From Deltaproteobacteria bacterium (lineage in GTDB: Bacteria; Myxococcota_A; UBA9160): a DNA stretch of 5,082 bases. The notes below the pieces were generated by a model. The model was not told the DNA's origin. It did no database searches and was given only the letters and a program-made list of their open reading frames with translations. Positions 1 to 5,082 of the stretch are shown here, one piece after another; position 1 is the first letter of the stretch; every line of letters starts with the position of its first letter. The translations under genes were made by a program, and so were the position numbers. The stretch lies in the NCBI GenBank assembly GCA_003520425.1, contig DOUU01000092.1, forward strand, positions 1-5,082. Direction: 5' to 3'.

Positions 1-1
1 C

Positions 2-931
2 TGGCTCGAGCAGAAGCAGAAGCGCCTCGAGCAGGAAGGCAAGCAGGAGGCCGCGCGCCAACGGACGCTGCAGCGCGAGCTCGAATGGGTGCGCCAGAGT
101 CCGCGCGCGCGCCAGGCGAAGAGCAAGGCGCGCATTCAGGCCTTCGAGAAGCTGCTCGCCGAGCAGGAGCAGAGGCTTCCCGAGCAGGTGGAGATCAACG
201 TCCCTCCCGGCCCTCGGCTCGGCGACGTGGTGATCGTGGCCGAGCACCTGGAGAAAGGCTACGGCGACCGCTTGCTCATCGACGACCTGTCGTTCTCCTT
301 GCCCCCGGGTGGCATCGTCGGCGTGATCGGCGCCAACGGCGCCGGCAAGACGACCCTGTTCCGAATGATCGTGGGCGAAGAAAAGCCCGACAAAGGCCAG
401 CTCCGCCTCGGCGAGACCGTGAAGCTTTCGTATGTCGATCAAACGCGGGACGCGCTCGATCCGAAGCGCACGGTGTACGACGTCATCAGCGAAGGGGAGG
501 ATCGCATCAAGCTCCGCGGTCGTGAGGTGATGTCGCGGGCCTACGTCTCGAGCTTCGGCTTCAAGGGGCCCGACCAGCAGAAGTTGGTGGGAAGCCTCTC
601 GGGCGGCGAGCGCAATCGGGTTCATCTGGCGAAGCTGCTCAAAAGCGGCGGCAACGTGCTGCTGCTCGACGAGCCGACAAACGACCTCGATGTGGACACG
701 CTGCGCGCGTTGGAGGACGCTCTGGTCGACTTCGCAGGCTGCGTGGTCGTGATCTCCCACGACCGCTGGTTCCTCGACCGGATCGCAACCCATATCCTCG
801 CCTTCGAAGGGGACAGCCACGTGGAGTGGTTTGAAGGCAACTACCAAGAGTATGAAGCCGACCGGCACAAGCGCCTCGGCGCGGAGGCGGATCAACCGCA
901 CCGGCTCAAGTTCAAGAAGCTCGAACGCTAG
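2..931 (+). CDS. ettA: Energy-dependent translational throttle protein EttA (ABC-F ATPase), C-terminal part
   Basis: EttA is a cytoplasmic ABC-F ATPase that binds the ribosomal E site and gates entry into elongation according to energy state (family knowledge). The window opens inside the gene; the frame is open from base 2, giving 309 residues, about the last 55% of a ~555-residue protein. Residues 1-75 are the charged inter-domain linker (tRNA-interaction motif), including [19 protein letters not shown], characteristic of EttA rather than Uup or other ABC-F proteins. The second ATPase domain follows: PPGPRLGD near 68-75, Walker A GANGAGKT at 110-117, Q-loop Gln about 147, signature LSGGE at 199-203, Walker B and D-loop LLLDEPTND at 220-228, and switch His about 253 in ISHDRW. 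All catalytic motifs are intact. The C-terminus (RLKFKKLER) matches the normal family end. A GTG at 89 is internal, not the start. The first ATPase domain and the Arm lie outside the window. Confidence 0.97.
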   Translation, partial: WLEQKQKRLEQEGKQEAARQRTLQRELEWVRQSPRARQAKSKARIQAFEKLLAEQEQRLPEQVEINVPPGPRLGDVVIVAEHLEKGYGDRLLIDDLSFSLPPGGIVGVIGANGAGKTTLFRMIVGEEKPDKGQLRLGETVKLSYVDQTRDALDPKRTVYDVISEGEDRIKLRGREVMSRAYVSSFGFKGPDQQKLVGSLSGGERNRVHLAKLLKSGGNVLLLDEPTNDLDVDTLRALEDALVDFAGCVVVISHDRWFLDRIATHILAFEGDSHVEWFEGNYQEYEADRHKRLGAEADQPHRLKFKKLER

Positions 932-1027
932 GGGCCCGGGCGTTGGGCCTGGCCACGGAGAAGGCCTGCCTCGCCACCGGCTGGGCGGCGGCCCGTCCGC
1001 TCGAGACCGAGCCCACGCGAAGCGGCT

Positions 1028-1873
1028 TCAGCCAGAGCGCCGTGGGTCCGAGCGCACGAGCTCGGCGCGGAACTCGTCGTGGATTTCCGCGAGGCTTCCG
1101 CCGTAGACACGCTCGAAGGCACGATCGAGATTCCCCGTGCGCAGGAGCGTTCGGCACAGCTCGCGCAGCCCCCGGTCCCCTTCTTGCCCGACGAGAAAGC
1201 CGACAAAAGCGGTCGACGTGATGTATGCGGCGGCCGCCTCGTCCGCGCCAAGCCCGCCGAAGCTCGGATCGAGCAGCGTCGAAAGCGGAGGGAGCCCTCC
1301 CCCCGCGGCCGCATCCAAGAGCCAGCGAGCCTCGTTCGGGGCAAGACCCCCAGCGCCGGTCGTGGCCCGCGCGAACCACTCCGCGAGCCCCTCGTTCAGC
1401 AGAGCGGGGAGAACCAAGGAGGGCGCGACCGCGTCGAATGCGGCATGCACGTACTCGTGGCGCAGCACGCGTTCGAGCTCGGGCGTGACGCGTGCGGAGC
1501 CGCGCACGCGGATCACTCCCTGGTAGAACCCGGCGGCCGGGAAGGGCAGCACAGCAGCGAAGTCGCGGTCAAAGACCTGCGGGTCATAGACCACCACCGT
1601 GACCGAGCGCCGCGGTACGACGTCGAGGAGCTTCGCCAGAAGCTCGCGCGCAGACTCGAGCGACTGAAGGACCTCGCGCTCAAAGCTCTTCGAGCCGGAT
1701 GGCCCCGTGCGATGGGAGGTGTCCGCATCTTGGTAGAGCATGAAATGCGGAGAGCGGCCTCGCTCGAAGCGGTCTGCGGCGCTCGAGACCGAGACTGGAG
1801 CTGCCAGCTGGAGCAAAGCGGCTAGCCCTACGAGCCGGGCGACTCCCCGAACGCGCGGCCGGCGGCTGCTCAT
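1028..1873 (-). CDS. Secreted peptidase MA-like zinc metalloprotease (gluzincin)
   Basis: This 281-residue protein looks like an exported gluzincin of the peptidase MA-like type. Residues 1-33 form a signal peptide: arginine-rich start (SSRRPRVRG), a hydrophobic stretch at about 11-30, and a likely cleavage after Ala32 or Ala33; no lipobox Cys is seen. The catalytic core is LRHEYVH, with HExxH ligands His139 and His143 and catalytic Glu140. NEGLAEWFA follows at 160-168, where Glu161 corresponds to the third zinc ligand of the M1-type NEGFA motif. The N-terminal part (HFMLYQDAD, VTVVVYDPQVF) resembles the strand-rich region before the helix in this family. The ATG at 1873 overlaps the stop of the upstream glycosyltransferase gene (ATGA), and a weak AGGA lies 8 bases before it, so translational coupling is likely. 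Substrate and role are unknown; an envelope function is inferred from the signal peptide and neighbour. Some members of this fold are not proven proteases. Confidence 0.82.
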   Translation of the reverse strand: MSSRRPRVRGVARLVGLAALLQLAAPVSVSSAADRFERGRSPHFMLYQDADTSHRTGPSGSKSFEREVLQSLESARELLAKLLDVVPRRSVTVVVYDPQVFDRDFAAVLPFPAAGFYQGVIRVRGSARVTPELERVLRHEYVHAAFDAVAPSLVLPALLNEGLAEWFARATTGAGGLAPNEARWLLDAAAGGGLPPLSTLLDPSFGGLGADEAAAAYITSTAFVGFLVGQEGDRGLRELCRTLLRTGNLDRAFERVYGGSLAEIHDEFRAELVRSDPRRSG

Positions 1874-2779
1874 CCAGACCGTCCTACGATTCGCGCGAGG
1901 ATGCCGAGCGCCTGCGCCGAGTCTTCTCCGCGCGGATCGAAGACCACCTCGCCGCGGGGGGGGCGGGGGCCCCAGCGGACGTGGTTCGGCTTTCGAAAGA
2001 GCGCAACCGTGGGAGCGCCCGCGGCGATCGCAAGGTGCATGGGCCCGGCATCTGGCGTCACGACGGCCGCGCAGTCTGTGAGGAGCGCCGCCACTTCGCG
2101 CAAGCCAAGGCCGTGCACGTAGACGGCTTCACCGAGTGCGCCACGGATCAAAGCGAGGCTCGACTCCTCCTCGGGCCCAAGCACCACGAGGACGGGAATC
2201 CCCCAGGCACGCACGCGCGCCGCCATGGCGGCGAAGCTTTCAAGGCTCCAGCTCTTGCCCTTGCGCTCGCGCGCACCCACGAAGATCGCGATCGGGCGCA
2301 CAGCGCCGCAGCGTTCGCGCAGGAAGGCCGCAGCGCGCTCCCGCTCGTCGGGTGCAAGCACAAGGCAGCGCTCGCCGGTCGCCTCGACGCCGAGCGCCCG
2401 CACAAACGCGAGCATCTGGTCCACCTTGTGGGGGTGGCGGTCGGCTTGGAGGGCGGTCGTGAAGAAGAAGTTGCGACCGCGTCCTGCGGCTCCGACGCGC
2501 TCGGGCGCGCCGGAGAGGCGCGCGAGCAGGCCGCCGAGAGAGGTGGAGGCTCCGCCCAGGTGGATCGCGACGTCGTAGCGCGTCCGGCGCAGGCGTCGCA
2601 AGGAGGGTGTTTCCGAGACGGAAGTTCACGAGCACGACGAGGATCCGACGTGCGCTCTTGAGATCCGGCAGCGGAGCGTCGCCGCGCGGTGCCAGCGCGA
2701 ACAGCACCCGAAGCAGGACCCTGCGCAGCCGCCGGCGGACCTGGCGCAACAACTCTTGCCGCGTGGTTCGCTCACCCAT
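1870..2779 (-). pseudogene. GT9 (heptosyltransferase-like) glycosyltransferase, internal deletion with frameshift
   Basis: GT9 enzymes transfer heptose or related sugars to lipopolysaccharide or other glycans at the inner membrane (family knowledge). Two frames are needed to read this one. From ATG 2779 to about 2591 the first frame gives an Arg-rich N-terminus and then ARRILVVLVNFRLGNTLLATP, less one residue here: the GT9 donor-domain start with its R-x-G-N/D and LLxTP motifs. From about 2601 to the TGA at 1870-1872 the second frame gives LRRLRRTRYDVAIHLGG, a central GARERKGKSWSLESFA segment, and PDAGPMHLAIAAGAPTVALF, the nucleotide-sugar binding signature of the C-terminal domain. In normal members roughly 45-60 residues separate LLxTP from the RYDxxI segment; here they are fused and out of phase. 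The sum, about 303 residues, is short of the usual ~350. I read it as inactivated, or as an assembly error. A shorter protein from TTG 2601 would lack the first nucleotide-binding strand. Confidence 0.8.
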
Positions 2780-2880
2780 GGCGTCCGCACTCTAGAAGAT
2801 CCACCCGGCCTCCACCGCGATCGGCAAGACGGAGCCGCCGGGCCTGACGGCCGCCGCGGCCAGGGGTAACGTGGCCGAGG

Positions 2881-2885
2881 GGAGG
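2881..2885 (+). promoter_or_regulatory. Ribosome binding site of yqeY
   Basis: A perfect GGAGG inside a longer purine run (2877-2887) lies six bases before the ATG at 2892. It decides the start: the frame is open further back to a GTG at 2871, but that codon has no comparable site before it and would put the ribosome binding site inside the gene. Confidence 0.85.
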
Positions 2886-2891
2886 GATGGC

Positions 2892-3341
2892 ATGGCGATC
2901 TTTGACGATGTAGTCGCACAAATGACCGAGGCCATGAAGGCGAAGGACGCGCCTCGCCTCGCGGCGCTCCGCGGCATCCGTGCGGCATTCCTGAACGAAA
3001 CGAAGAAGGACAACTCCAAATCCCTCGCGGATGACGTATGCATCGGCCTCCTGCGCCGCCTCGAAAAGCAGCGCAACGAAAGCATCGAAGCCTTTGAGGC
3101 GGCAGGCCGTCCGGACCGCGCGGCGGAGGAGCAAGCCGAACTTGTCGTGATCCAGGAGTTCCTGCCCCGTCTCGCCGACGACGCCAAGACGCGGGCGTGG
3201 GTGGCCGAGGCGATCGCCGCAACCCAGGCCTCCAAGCCGGGGGATGTCGGCCGCGTCATGGCGGCGGTGATGAAGGCCCACAAGGGCGACGTCGACGGCA
3301 ACCTCGCCAAGAGGATTGCCTCCGAGCTTCTCGGCGCTTGA
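2892..3341 (+). CDS. yqeY: GatB/YqeY domain-containing protein
   Basis: This is a full-length YqeY protein of 149 residues, the family's normal size. YqeY is a small cytoplasmic all-helical protein whose C-terminal half resembles the tRNA-binding tail domain of GatB, the amidotransferase subunit that converts Glu-tRNA(Gln) to Gln-tRNA(Gln). A tRNA-related role is assumed but its exact function is not established. The sequence shows the family hallmarks in order: MKAKDAPRLAALRGIRAAF near the N-terminus, a central helical segment with LRRLEKQRNESIEAFEAAGR, the EFLPRLAD joint between the two helical parts, and the closing motif GDVGRVMAAVMKAHKG-DVDG followed by a final helix ending LL. The ATG at 2892 is chosen over the GTG at 2871 because of the GGAGG before it and because the length then fits the family. 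It is divergent from the glycosyltransferase gene and convergent with yccF, so it is probably a single-gene transcript. It lies 75 bp from yccF. Confidence 0.95.
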   Translation: MAIFDDVVAQMTEAMKAKDAPRLAALRGIRAAFLNETKKDNSKSLADDVCIGLLRRLEKQRNESIEAFEAAGRPDRAAEEQAELVVIQEFLPRLADDAKTRAWVAEAIAATQASKPGDVGRVMAAVMKAHKGDVDGNLAKRIASELLGA

Positions 3342-3390
3342 TCGTTCCAGCCCCAGAGGCGGCCGGCTCTTGGCAATCGGCGCCGCGCTG

Positions 3391-3441
3391 CCCGTTCGGC
3401 TTCTGCAGGCGCTTTCTTACTCGAGGGAGCGGCCGAACGGG
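3391..3441. repeat. 10-bp perfect inverted repeat between the convergent yqeY and yccF ends
   Basis: CCCGTTCGGC at 3391-3400 is the exact reverse complement of GCCGAACGGG at 3432-3441, with a 31-base spacer. It lies in the tail-to-tail region; the right arm is inside the last codons of yccF (those for PFGR). It could form a stem serving both transcripts, but the loop is long and no T-run follows on either strand, so a terminator is only a possibility. Confidence 0.4.
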
Positions 3442-3785
3442 AGGAGCGAGAGAGGCACGAGCTTGATGTGCTGAATCGCAAAGGGAATCCCGATGATGGT
3501 CAGTGCGAGAACTCCTGCGTGGAGAAGGTGGGAGACGGCGATCTCCCATCCGAAGAGGACGATCCACAGGATGTTGAACACGATGCGCAGGGGGCTATTC
3601 GCATCGGGTCGTTCGACGATCTCCTTGCCGAACGGAGCAAAGGTGCAAAGGCCGAGCTTCATCGCTTGGATGCCGAACGGGATCCCGACGATGGTGAGAC
3701 ACAAGAGAAATCCGCCGAGGATGTATCCCATCCCGGAGAGAAAGCCTCCAAAGATGAGCCAGAGGATGTTTCCGATGAGGTTCAT
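3417..3785 (-). CDS. yccF: YccF domain-containing inner membrane protein
   Basis: This 122-residue hydrophobic protein belongs to the YccF family (formerly DUF307), inner-membrane proteins without a known function. It is built from two copies of one domain. Residues 2-53 run from NLIGNILWLIFGG through LTIVGIPFGIQAMKLG to PFG. Residues 67-118 repeat the pattern with RIVFNILWIVLFGWE, LTIIGIPFAIQHIKL and PFG. Each copy has a hydrophobic stretch before the GIPF motif, then an amphipathic segment; a short polar linker (KEIVERPDANSP) joins the copies. E. coli YccF is about 148 residues, so this is a somewhat shorter but complete version, without the polar C-terminal tail. The ATG at 3785 is preceded by the purine run AGGGGGGGA three bases upstream, a good if close ribosome binding site. 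The gene is convergent with yqeY and lies 304 bp downstream of the aldehyde dehydrogenase on the same strand, too far for a confident operon. Confidence 0.93.
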   Translation of the reverse strand: MNLIGNILWLIFGGFLSGMGYILGGFLLCLTIVGIPFGIQAMKLGLCTFAPFGKEIVERPDANSPLRIVFNILWIVLFGWEIAVSHLLHAGVLALTIIGIPFAIQHIKLVPLSLLPFGRSLE

Positions 3786-3830
3786 CCGTCCCCCCCTGGC
3801 CCGCGGCGCCGTTCACCACCGGCGCGGAGC

Positions 3831-3856
3831 GAAAAGGAGTGGCTGCGCTCCTTCTC
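3831..3856. repeat. Stem-loop in the yccF upstream region
   Basis: GAAAAGGAG at 3831-3839 pairs with CTCCTTCTC at 3848-3856 with one mismatch. A wobble pair and a G-C pair extend the stem inward to a four-base loop (3842-3845). It lies 46-71 bases before the yccF start, so in a yccF transcript it would be in the leader. Its function is unknown and it may be chance. Confidence 0.3.
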
Positions 3857-3954
3857 CTCGCGGGGCGCTCGAAGCCGCGCGCTCTTGGAAATGGGCTTCG
3901 TAGACAAATGCGAGGTCTGCGGAGGGATCGGGAGCCTTGTGCCGCAAGCCGCCG

Positions 3955-3980
3955 CCCGGGAGCGCGCATTCCCTCCCGGG
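3955..3980 (-). terminator. GC-rich hairpin downstream of the aldehyde dehydrogenase gene, possible terminator
   Basis: CCCGGGAG at 3955-3962 and CTCCCGGG at 3973-3980 form a perfect 8-bp stem around a 10-base loop, about 110 bases past the aldehyde dehydrogenase stop on the minus strand. There is no T-run after it, so it is not a standard intrinsic terminator. It could only act as a U-less or factor-assisted one. The strand is assigned from context alone. Confidence 0.3.
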
Positions 3981-4089
3981 GAGCCGCGTTCTCTCATCGC
4001 TTCGTGCTCAGACGCGAAGTGCGGCGCTCTCGGATCGCGTTCGCGGGACTCCTTTCGGGCCCACCGGGCGTCGGCGCGCGGGCCACGAG

Positions 4090-5082
4090 CTAGAGCTTTG
4101 TGCAGACCGCCTTCACCTCGGTGTAGAGCTCGATCACATCCTTTCCCATCTCACGACCCCAGCCCGACTGTTTGTAGCCACCGAAGGGCATCGCCGCGTC
4201 GAAGACGTTGTAGCAGTTGATCCATACCGTACCTGCGCGGAGCTTCGATGCGATCGTATGGGCGCGCCCGATGTCGCGCGTCCACACCGCGGCCGCAAGT
4301 CCGTAGACCGTGTCATTGGCAGCGGGCAGAACCTCGTTCGCACTCGAGAACGGGATGGCTGCGACCACCGGTCCGAAGATTTCCTCCTGGACGACGCGCA
4401 TCTTCGGCTTGGTGTCGACAAGCACGGTCGGTGCGACGAAATAGCCGCGGTCGCCGACGCGTTTCCCGCCCGTGATGGCGCGGGCGCCTTCCTTCGCACC
4501 GGAATCGAGGTATCCGCAGACCCGCGAGAGCTGTTCGTCGGAGACGAGCGGTCCCATCTCCGTCGAGGGATTCATGCCCGGGCCGACCTTGATCTTGGCC
4601 GCTTGCTCCGCGACGCCTGCCACGACACGATCGAAGATCGGCTTTTCCACGTACAGGCGCGAACCTGCGCAGCAACACTGGCCGTGATTGAAGAAGATGG
4701 CATTTGCGGCTCCCGCAATTGCCGCATCGACATCCGCGTCTGCGAGCACGACATTCGGGGATTTCCCGCCGAGCTCGAGGGACACCTTCTTCAAGTTTCC
4801 AGCGGCCGCCTGCACGATCAGCTTGCCGACCTCCGTGGAGCCGGTGAAGGCGACTTTGTCGACGGCGGGGTGGGCGGCAAGGGCGGCGCCCGCGGTCTCA
4901 CCGTAGCCCGGCACGACGTTCACGACTCCGTCGGGGAACCCGGCCTCACAGACCAGCTCGCCGAGGCGCAGCGCCGAGAGGGGAGTCTGCTCTGCGGGCT
5001 TTAGCACGACGGTGCAGCCTGCCGCGAGGGCCGGGCCGAGCTTCCACGCGGCCATGAGGAGCGGGAAGTTCCAGGGGATGAT
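4090..5082 (-). CDS. NAD(P)-dependent aldehyde dehydrogenase, C-terminal two thirds
   Basis: This is an aldehyde dehydrogenase of the classical superfamily, oxidising an aldehyde to the carboxylic acid with NAD(P)+ in the cytoplasm. The right edge cuts it: 330 of about 490 residues are present and the frame is open to base 5082; the ATG at 5055 is internal. Numbering residues from 5082, the catalytic set is complete: Asn5 in IIPWNFP, Lys28 in VVLKPAEQTP, Glu103 in SLELGGKSPN, and the nucleophile Cys137, the middle Cys of GQCCCAGSR. Spacings match human ALDH2 (Asn169, Lys192, Glu268, Cys302) to within one residue. GSTEVG of the Rossmann fold at 82-87, EEIFGPV with the cofactor-binding Glu235, and the C-terminal PFGGYKQSGWGREMG and LYTEVKAV are also present. 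The CCC motif and this tail resemble the ALDH1/2, betaine-aldehyde and phenylacetaldehyde dehydrogenase group, but the substrate cannot be told from sequence. No partner gene is visible. Confidence 0.97.
   Translation of the reverse strand: MIPWNFPLLMAAWKLGPALAAGCTVVLKPAEQTPLSALRLGELVCEAGFPDGVVNVVPGYGETAGAALAAHPAVDKVAFTGSTEVGKLIVQAAAGNLKKVSLELGGKSPNVVLADADVDAAIAGAANAIFFNHGQCCCAGSRLYVEKPIFDRVVAGVAEQAAKIKVGPGMNPSTEMGPLVSDEQLSRVCGYLDSGAKEGARAITGGKRVGDRGYFVAPTVLVDTKPKMRVVQEEIFGPVVAAIPFSSANEVLPAANDTVYGLAAAVWTRDIGRAHTIASKLRAGTVWINCYNVFDAAMPFGGYKQSGWGREMGKDVIELYTEVKAVCTKL

Larger units (their letters stand above)
3786..4089. other. 304-bp intergenic region without a convincing gene
   Basis: Between the aldehyde dehydrogenase stop and the yccF start I find no protein resembling a known family and no tRNA. 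It would carry the aldehyde dehydrogenase 3' end and the yccF promoter and leader. It contains two hairpin-capable sequences listed separately, plus a 6-bp GC stem (3806-3811 with 3820-3825, 8-base loop) close upstream of the yccF start. A plus-strand open frame crosses it, with an ATG at 3891 and a CEVCGGIG segment, but it has no ribosome binding site and continues antisense into the aldehyde dehydrogenase. No clear -35/-10 pair for yccF is visible. Confidence 0.6.

Noticed and set aside
932..1027. Possible terminator between the convergent ettA and peptidase genes
   Set aside because: Only 4-5 bp stems (for example GGCCC with GGGCC just after the ettA stop) and no T-run; not distinguishable from chance in GC-rich DNA.
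1079..1825. Plus-strand open frame of 248 codons opposite the peptidase gene
   Set aside because: The minus strand has a signal peptide and an HExxH zinc site; the plus frame shows neither domain nor start signal.
2240..2590. Continuation of the first glycosyltransferase frame beyond the junction (PDALRRRDPP and onward)
   Set aside because: The first residues happen to look like a GT9 continuation, but the other frame gives RYDVAIHLGG and all downstream GT9 motifs over the same bases, so this is out-of-frame reading.
1981..2661. Plus-strand open frame of 226 codons opposite the glycosyltransferase
   Set aside because: The opposite strand carries recognisable GT9 motifs; this frame is low-complexity Arg, Ala and Gly typical of antisense reading.
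2844..2872. CTGACG and TAACGT with a 17-base spacer, a possible yqeY promoter
   Set aside because: Only 4 of 6 and 3 of 6 consensus bases match, and transcription would begin almost on the ribosome binding site.
3468..4220. Plus-strand open frame of 250 codons including ATG 3891 and a CEVCGGIG stretch that resembles a zinc ribbon
   Set aside because: Its first part is antisense to yccF and its end is antisense to the aldehyde dehydrogenase. There is no ribosome binding site before 3891, and the second Cys pair has irregular spacing (CSDAKC).
3937..5004. Long plus-strand open frame of 355 codons opposite the aldehyde dehydrogenase
   Set aside because: It is antisense to a gene with all catalytic aldehyde dehydrogenase residues. 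Its composition (many Arg, His, Asp) is what GC-rich antisense reading produces, and no family motif is seen.

Overview
The window is GC-rich DNA with dense, strongly third-position-GC-biased genes, typical of a high-GC Gram-negative bacterium. An EttA-type ABC-F factor, a heptosyltransferase-family (GT9) envelope gene, YccF and YqeY all point to a proteobacterium or a related lineage (Myxococcota or other former Deltaproteobacteria are plausible). No marker here fixes the taxon, so this is inference.

Layout, left to right: (1) positions 2-931, plus strand, the C-terminal part of the ribosome-associated ATPase EttA, cut by the window edge; (2) positions 1028-1873, minus strand, a secreted or periplasmic zinc peptidase-like protein (gluzincin, peptidase MA-like) convergent with ettA; (3) positions 1870-2779, minus strand, a GT9 (heptosyltransferase-like) glycosyltransferase gene that appears broken by an internal out-of-frame deletion, overlapping the peptidase gene by four bases (ATGA); (4) positions 2892-3341, plus strand, a GatB/YqeY-domain protein divergent from the glycosyltransferase; (5) positions 3417-3785, minus strand, a YccF-family membrane protein convergent with yqeY; (6) a 304-bp gap without a convincing gene; (7) positions 4090-5082, minus strand, the C-terminal two thirds of an NAD(P)-dependent aldehyde dehydrogenase, cut by the right edge.

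The genes do not form one pathway. EttA and YqeY relate to translation and tRNA. The glycosyltransferase and peptidase genes are one translationally coupled pair that probably served the cell envelope. YccF is an inner-membrane protein of unknown role, and the aldehyde dehydrogenase is a general metabolic enzyme. I see no mobile element, CRISPR array, tRNA, rRNA or defence system, and nothing that looks like a new multi-gene system. The most notable signal is the glycosyltransferase lesion: the expected N-terminal motif and the expected start of the second half both read through the same 11 bases in two different frames, as left by a deletion between short direct repeats or by an assembly collapse.
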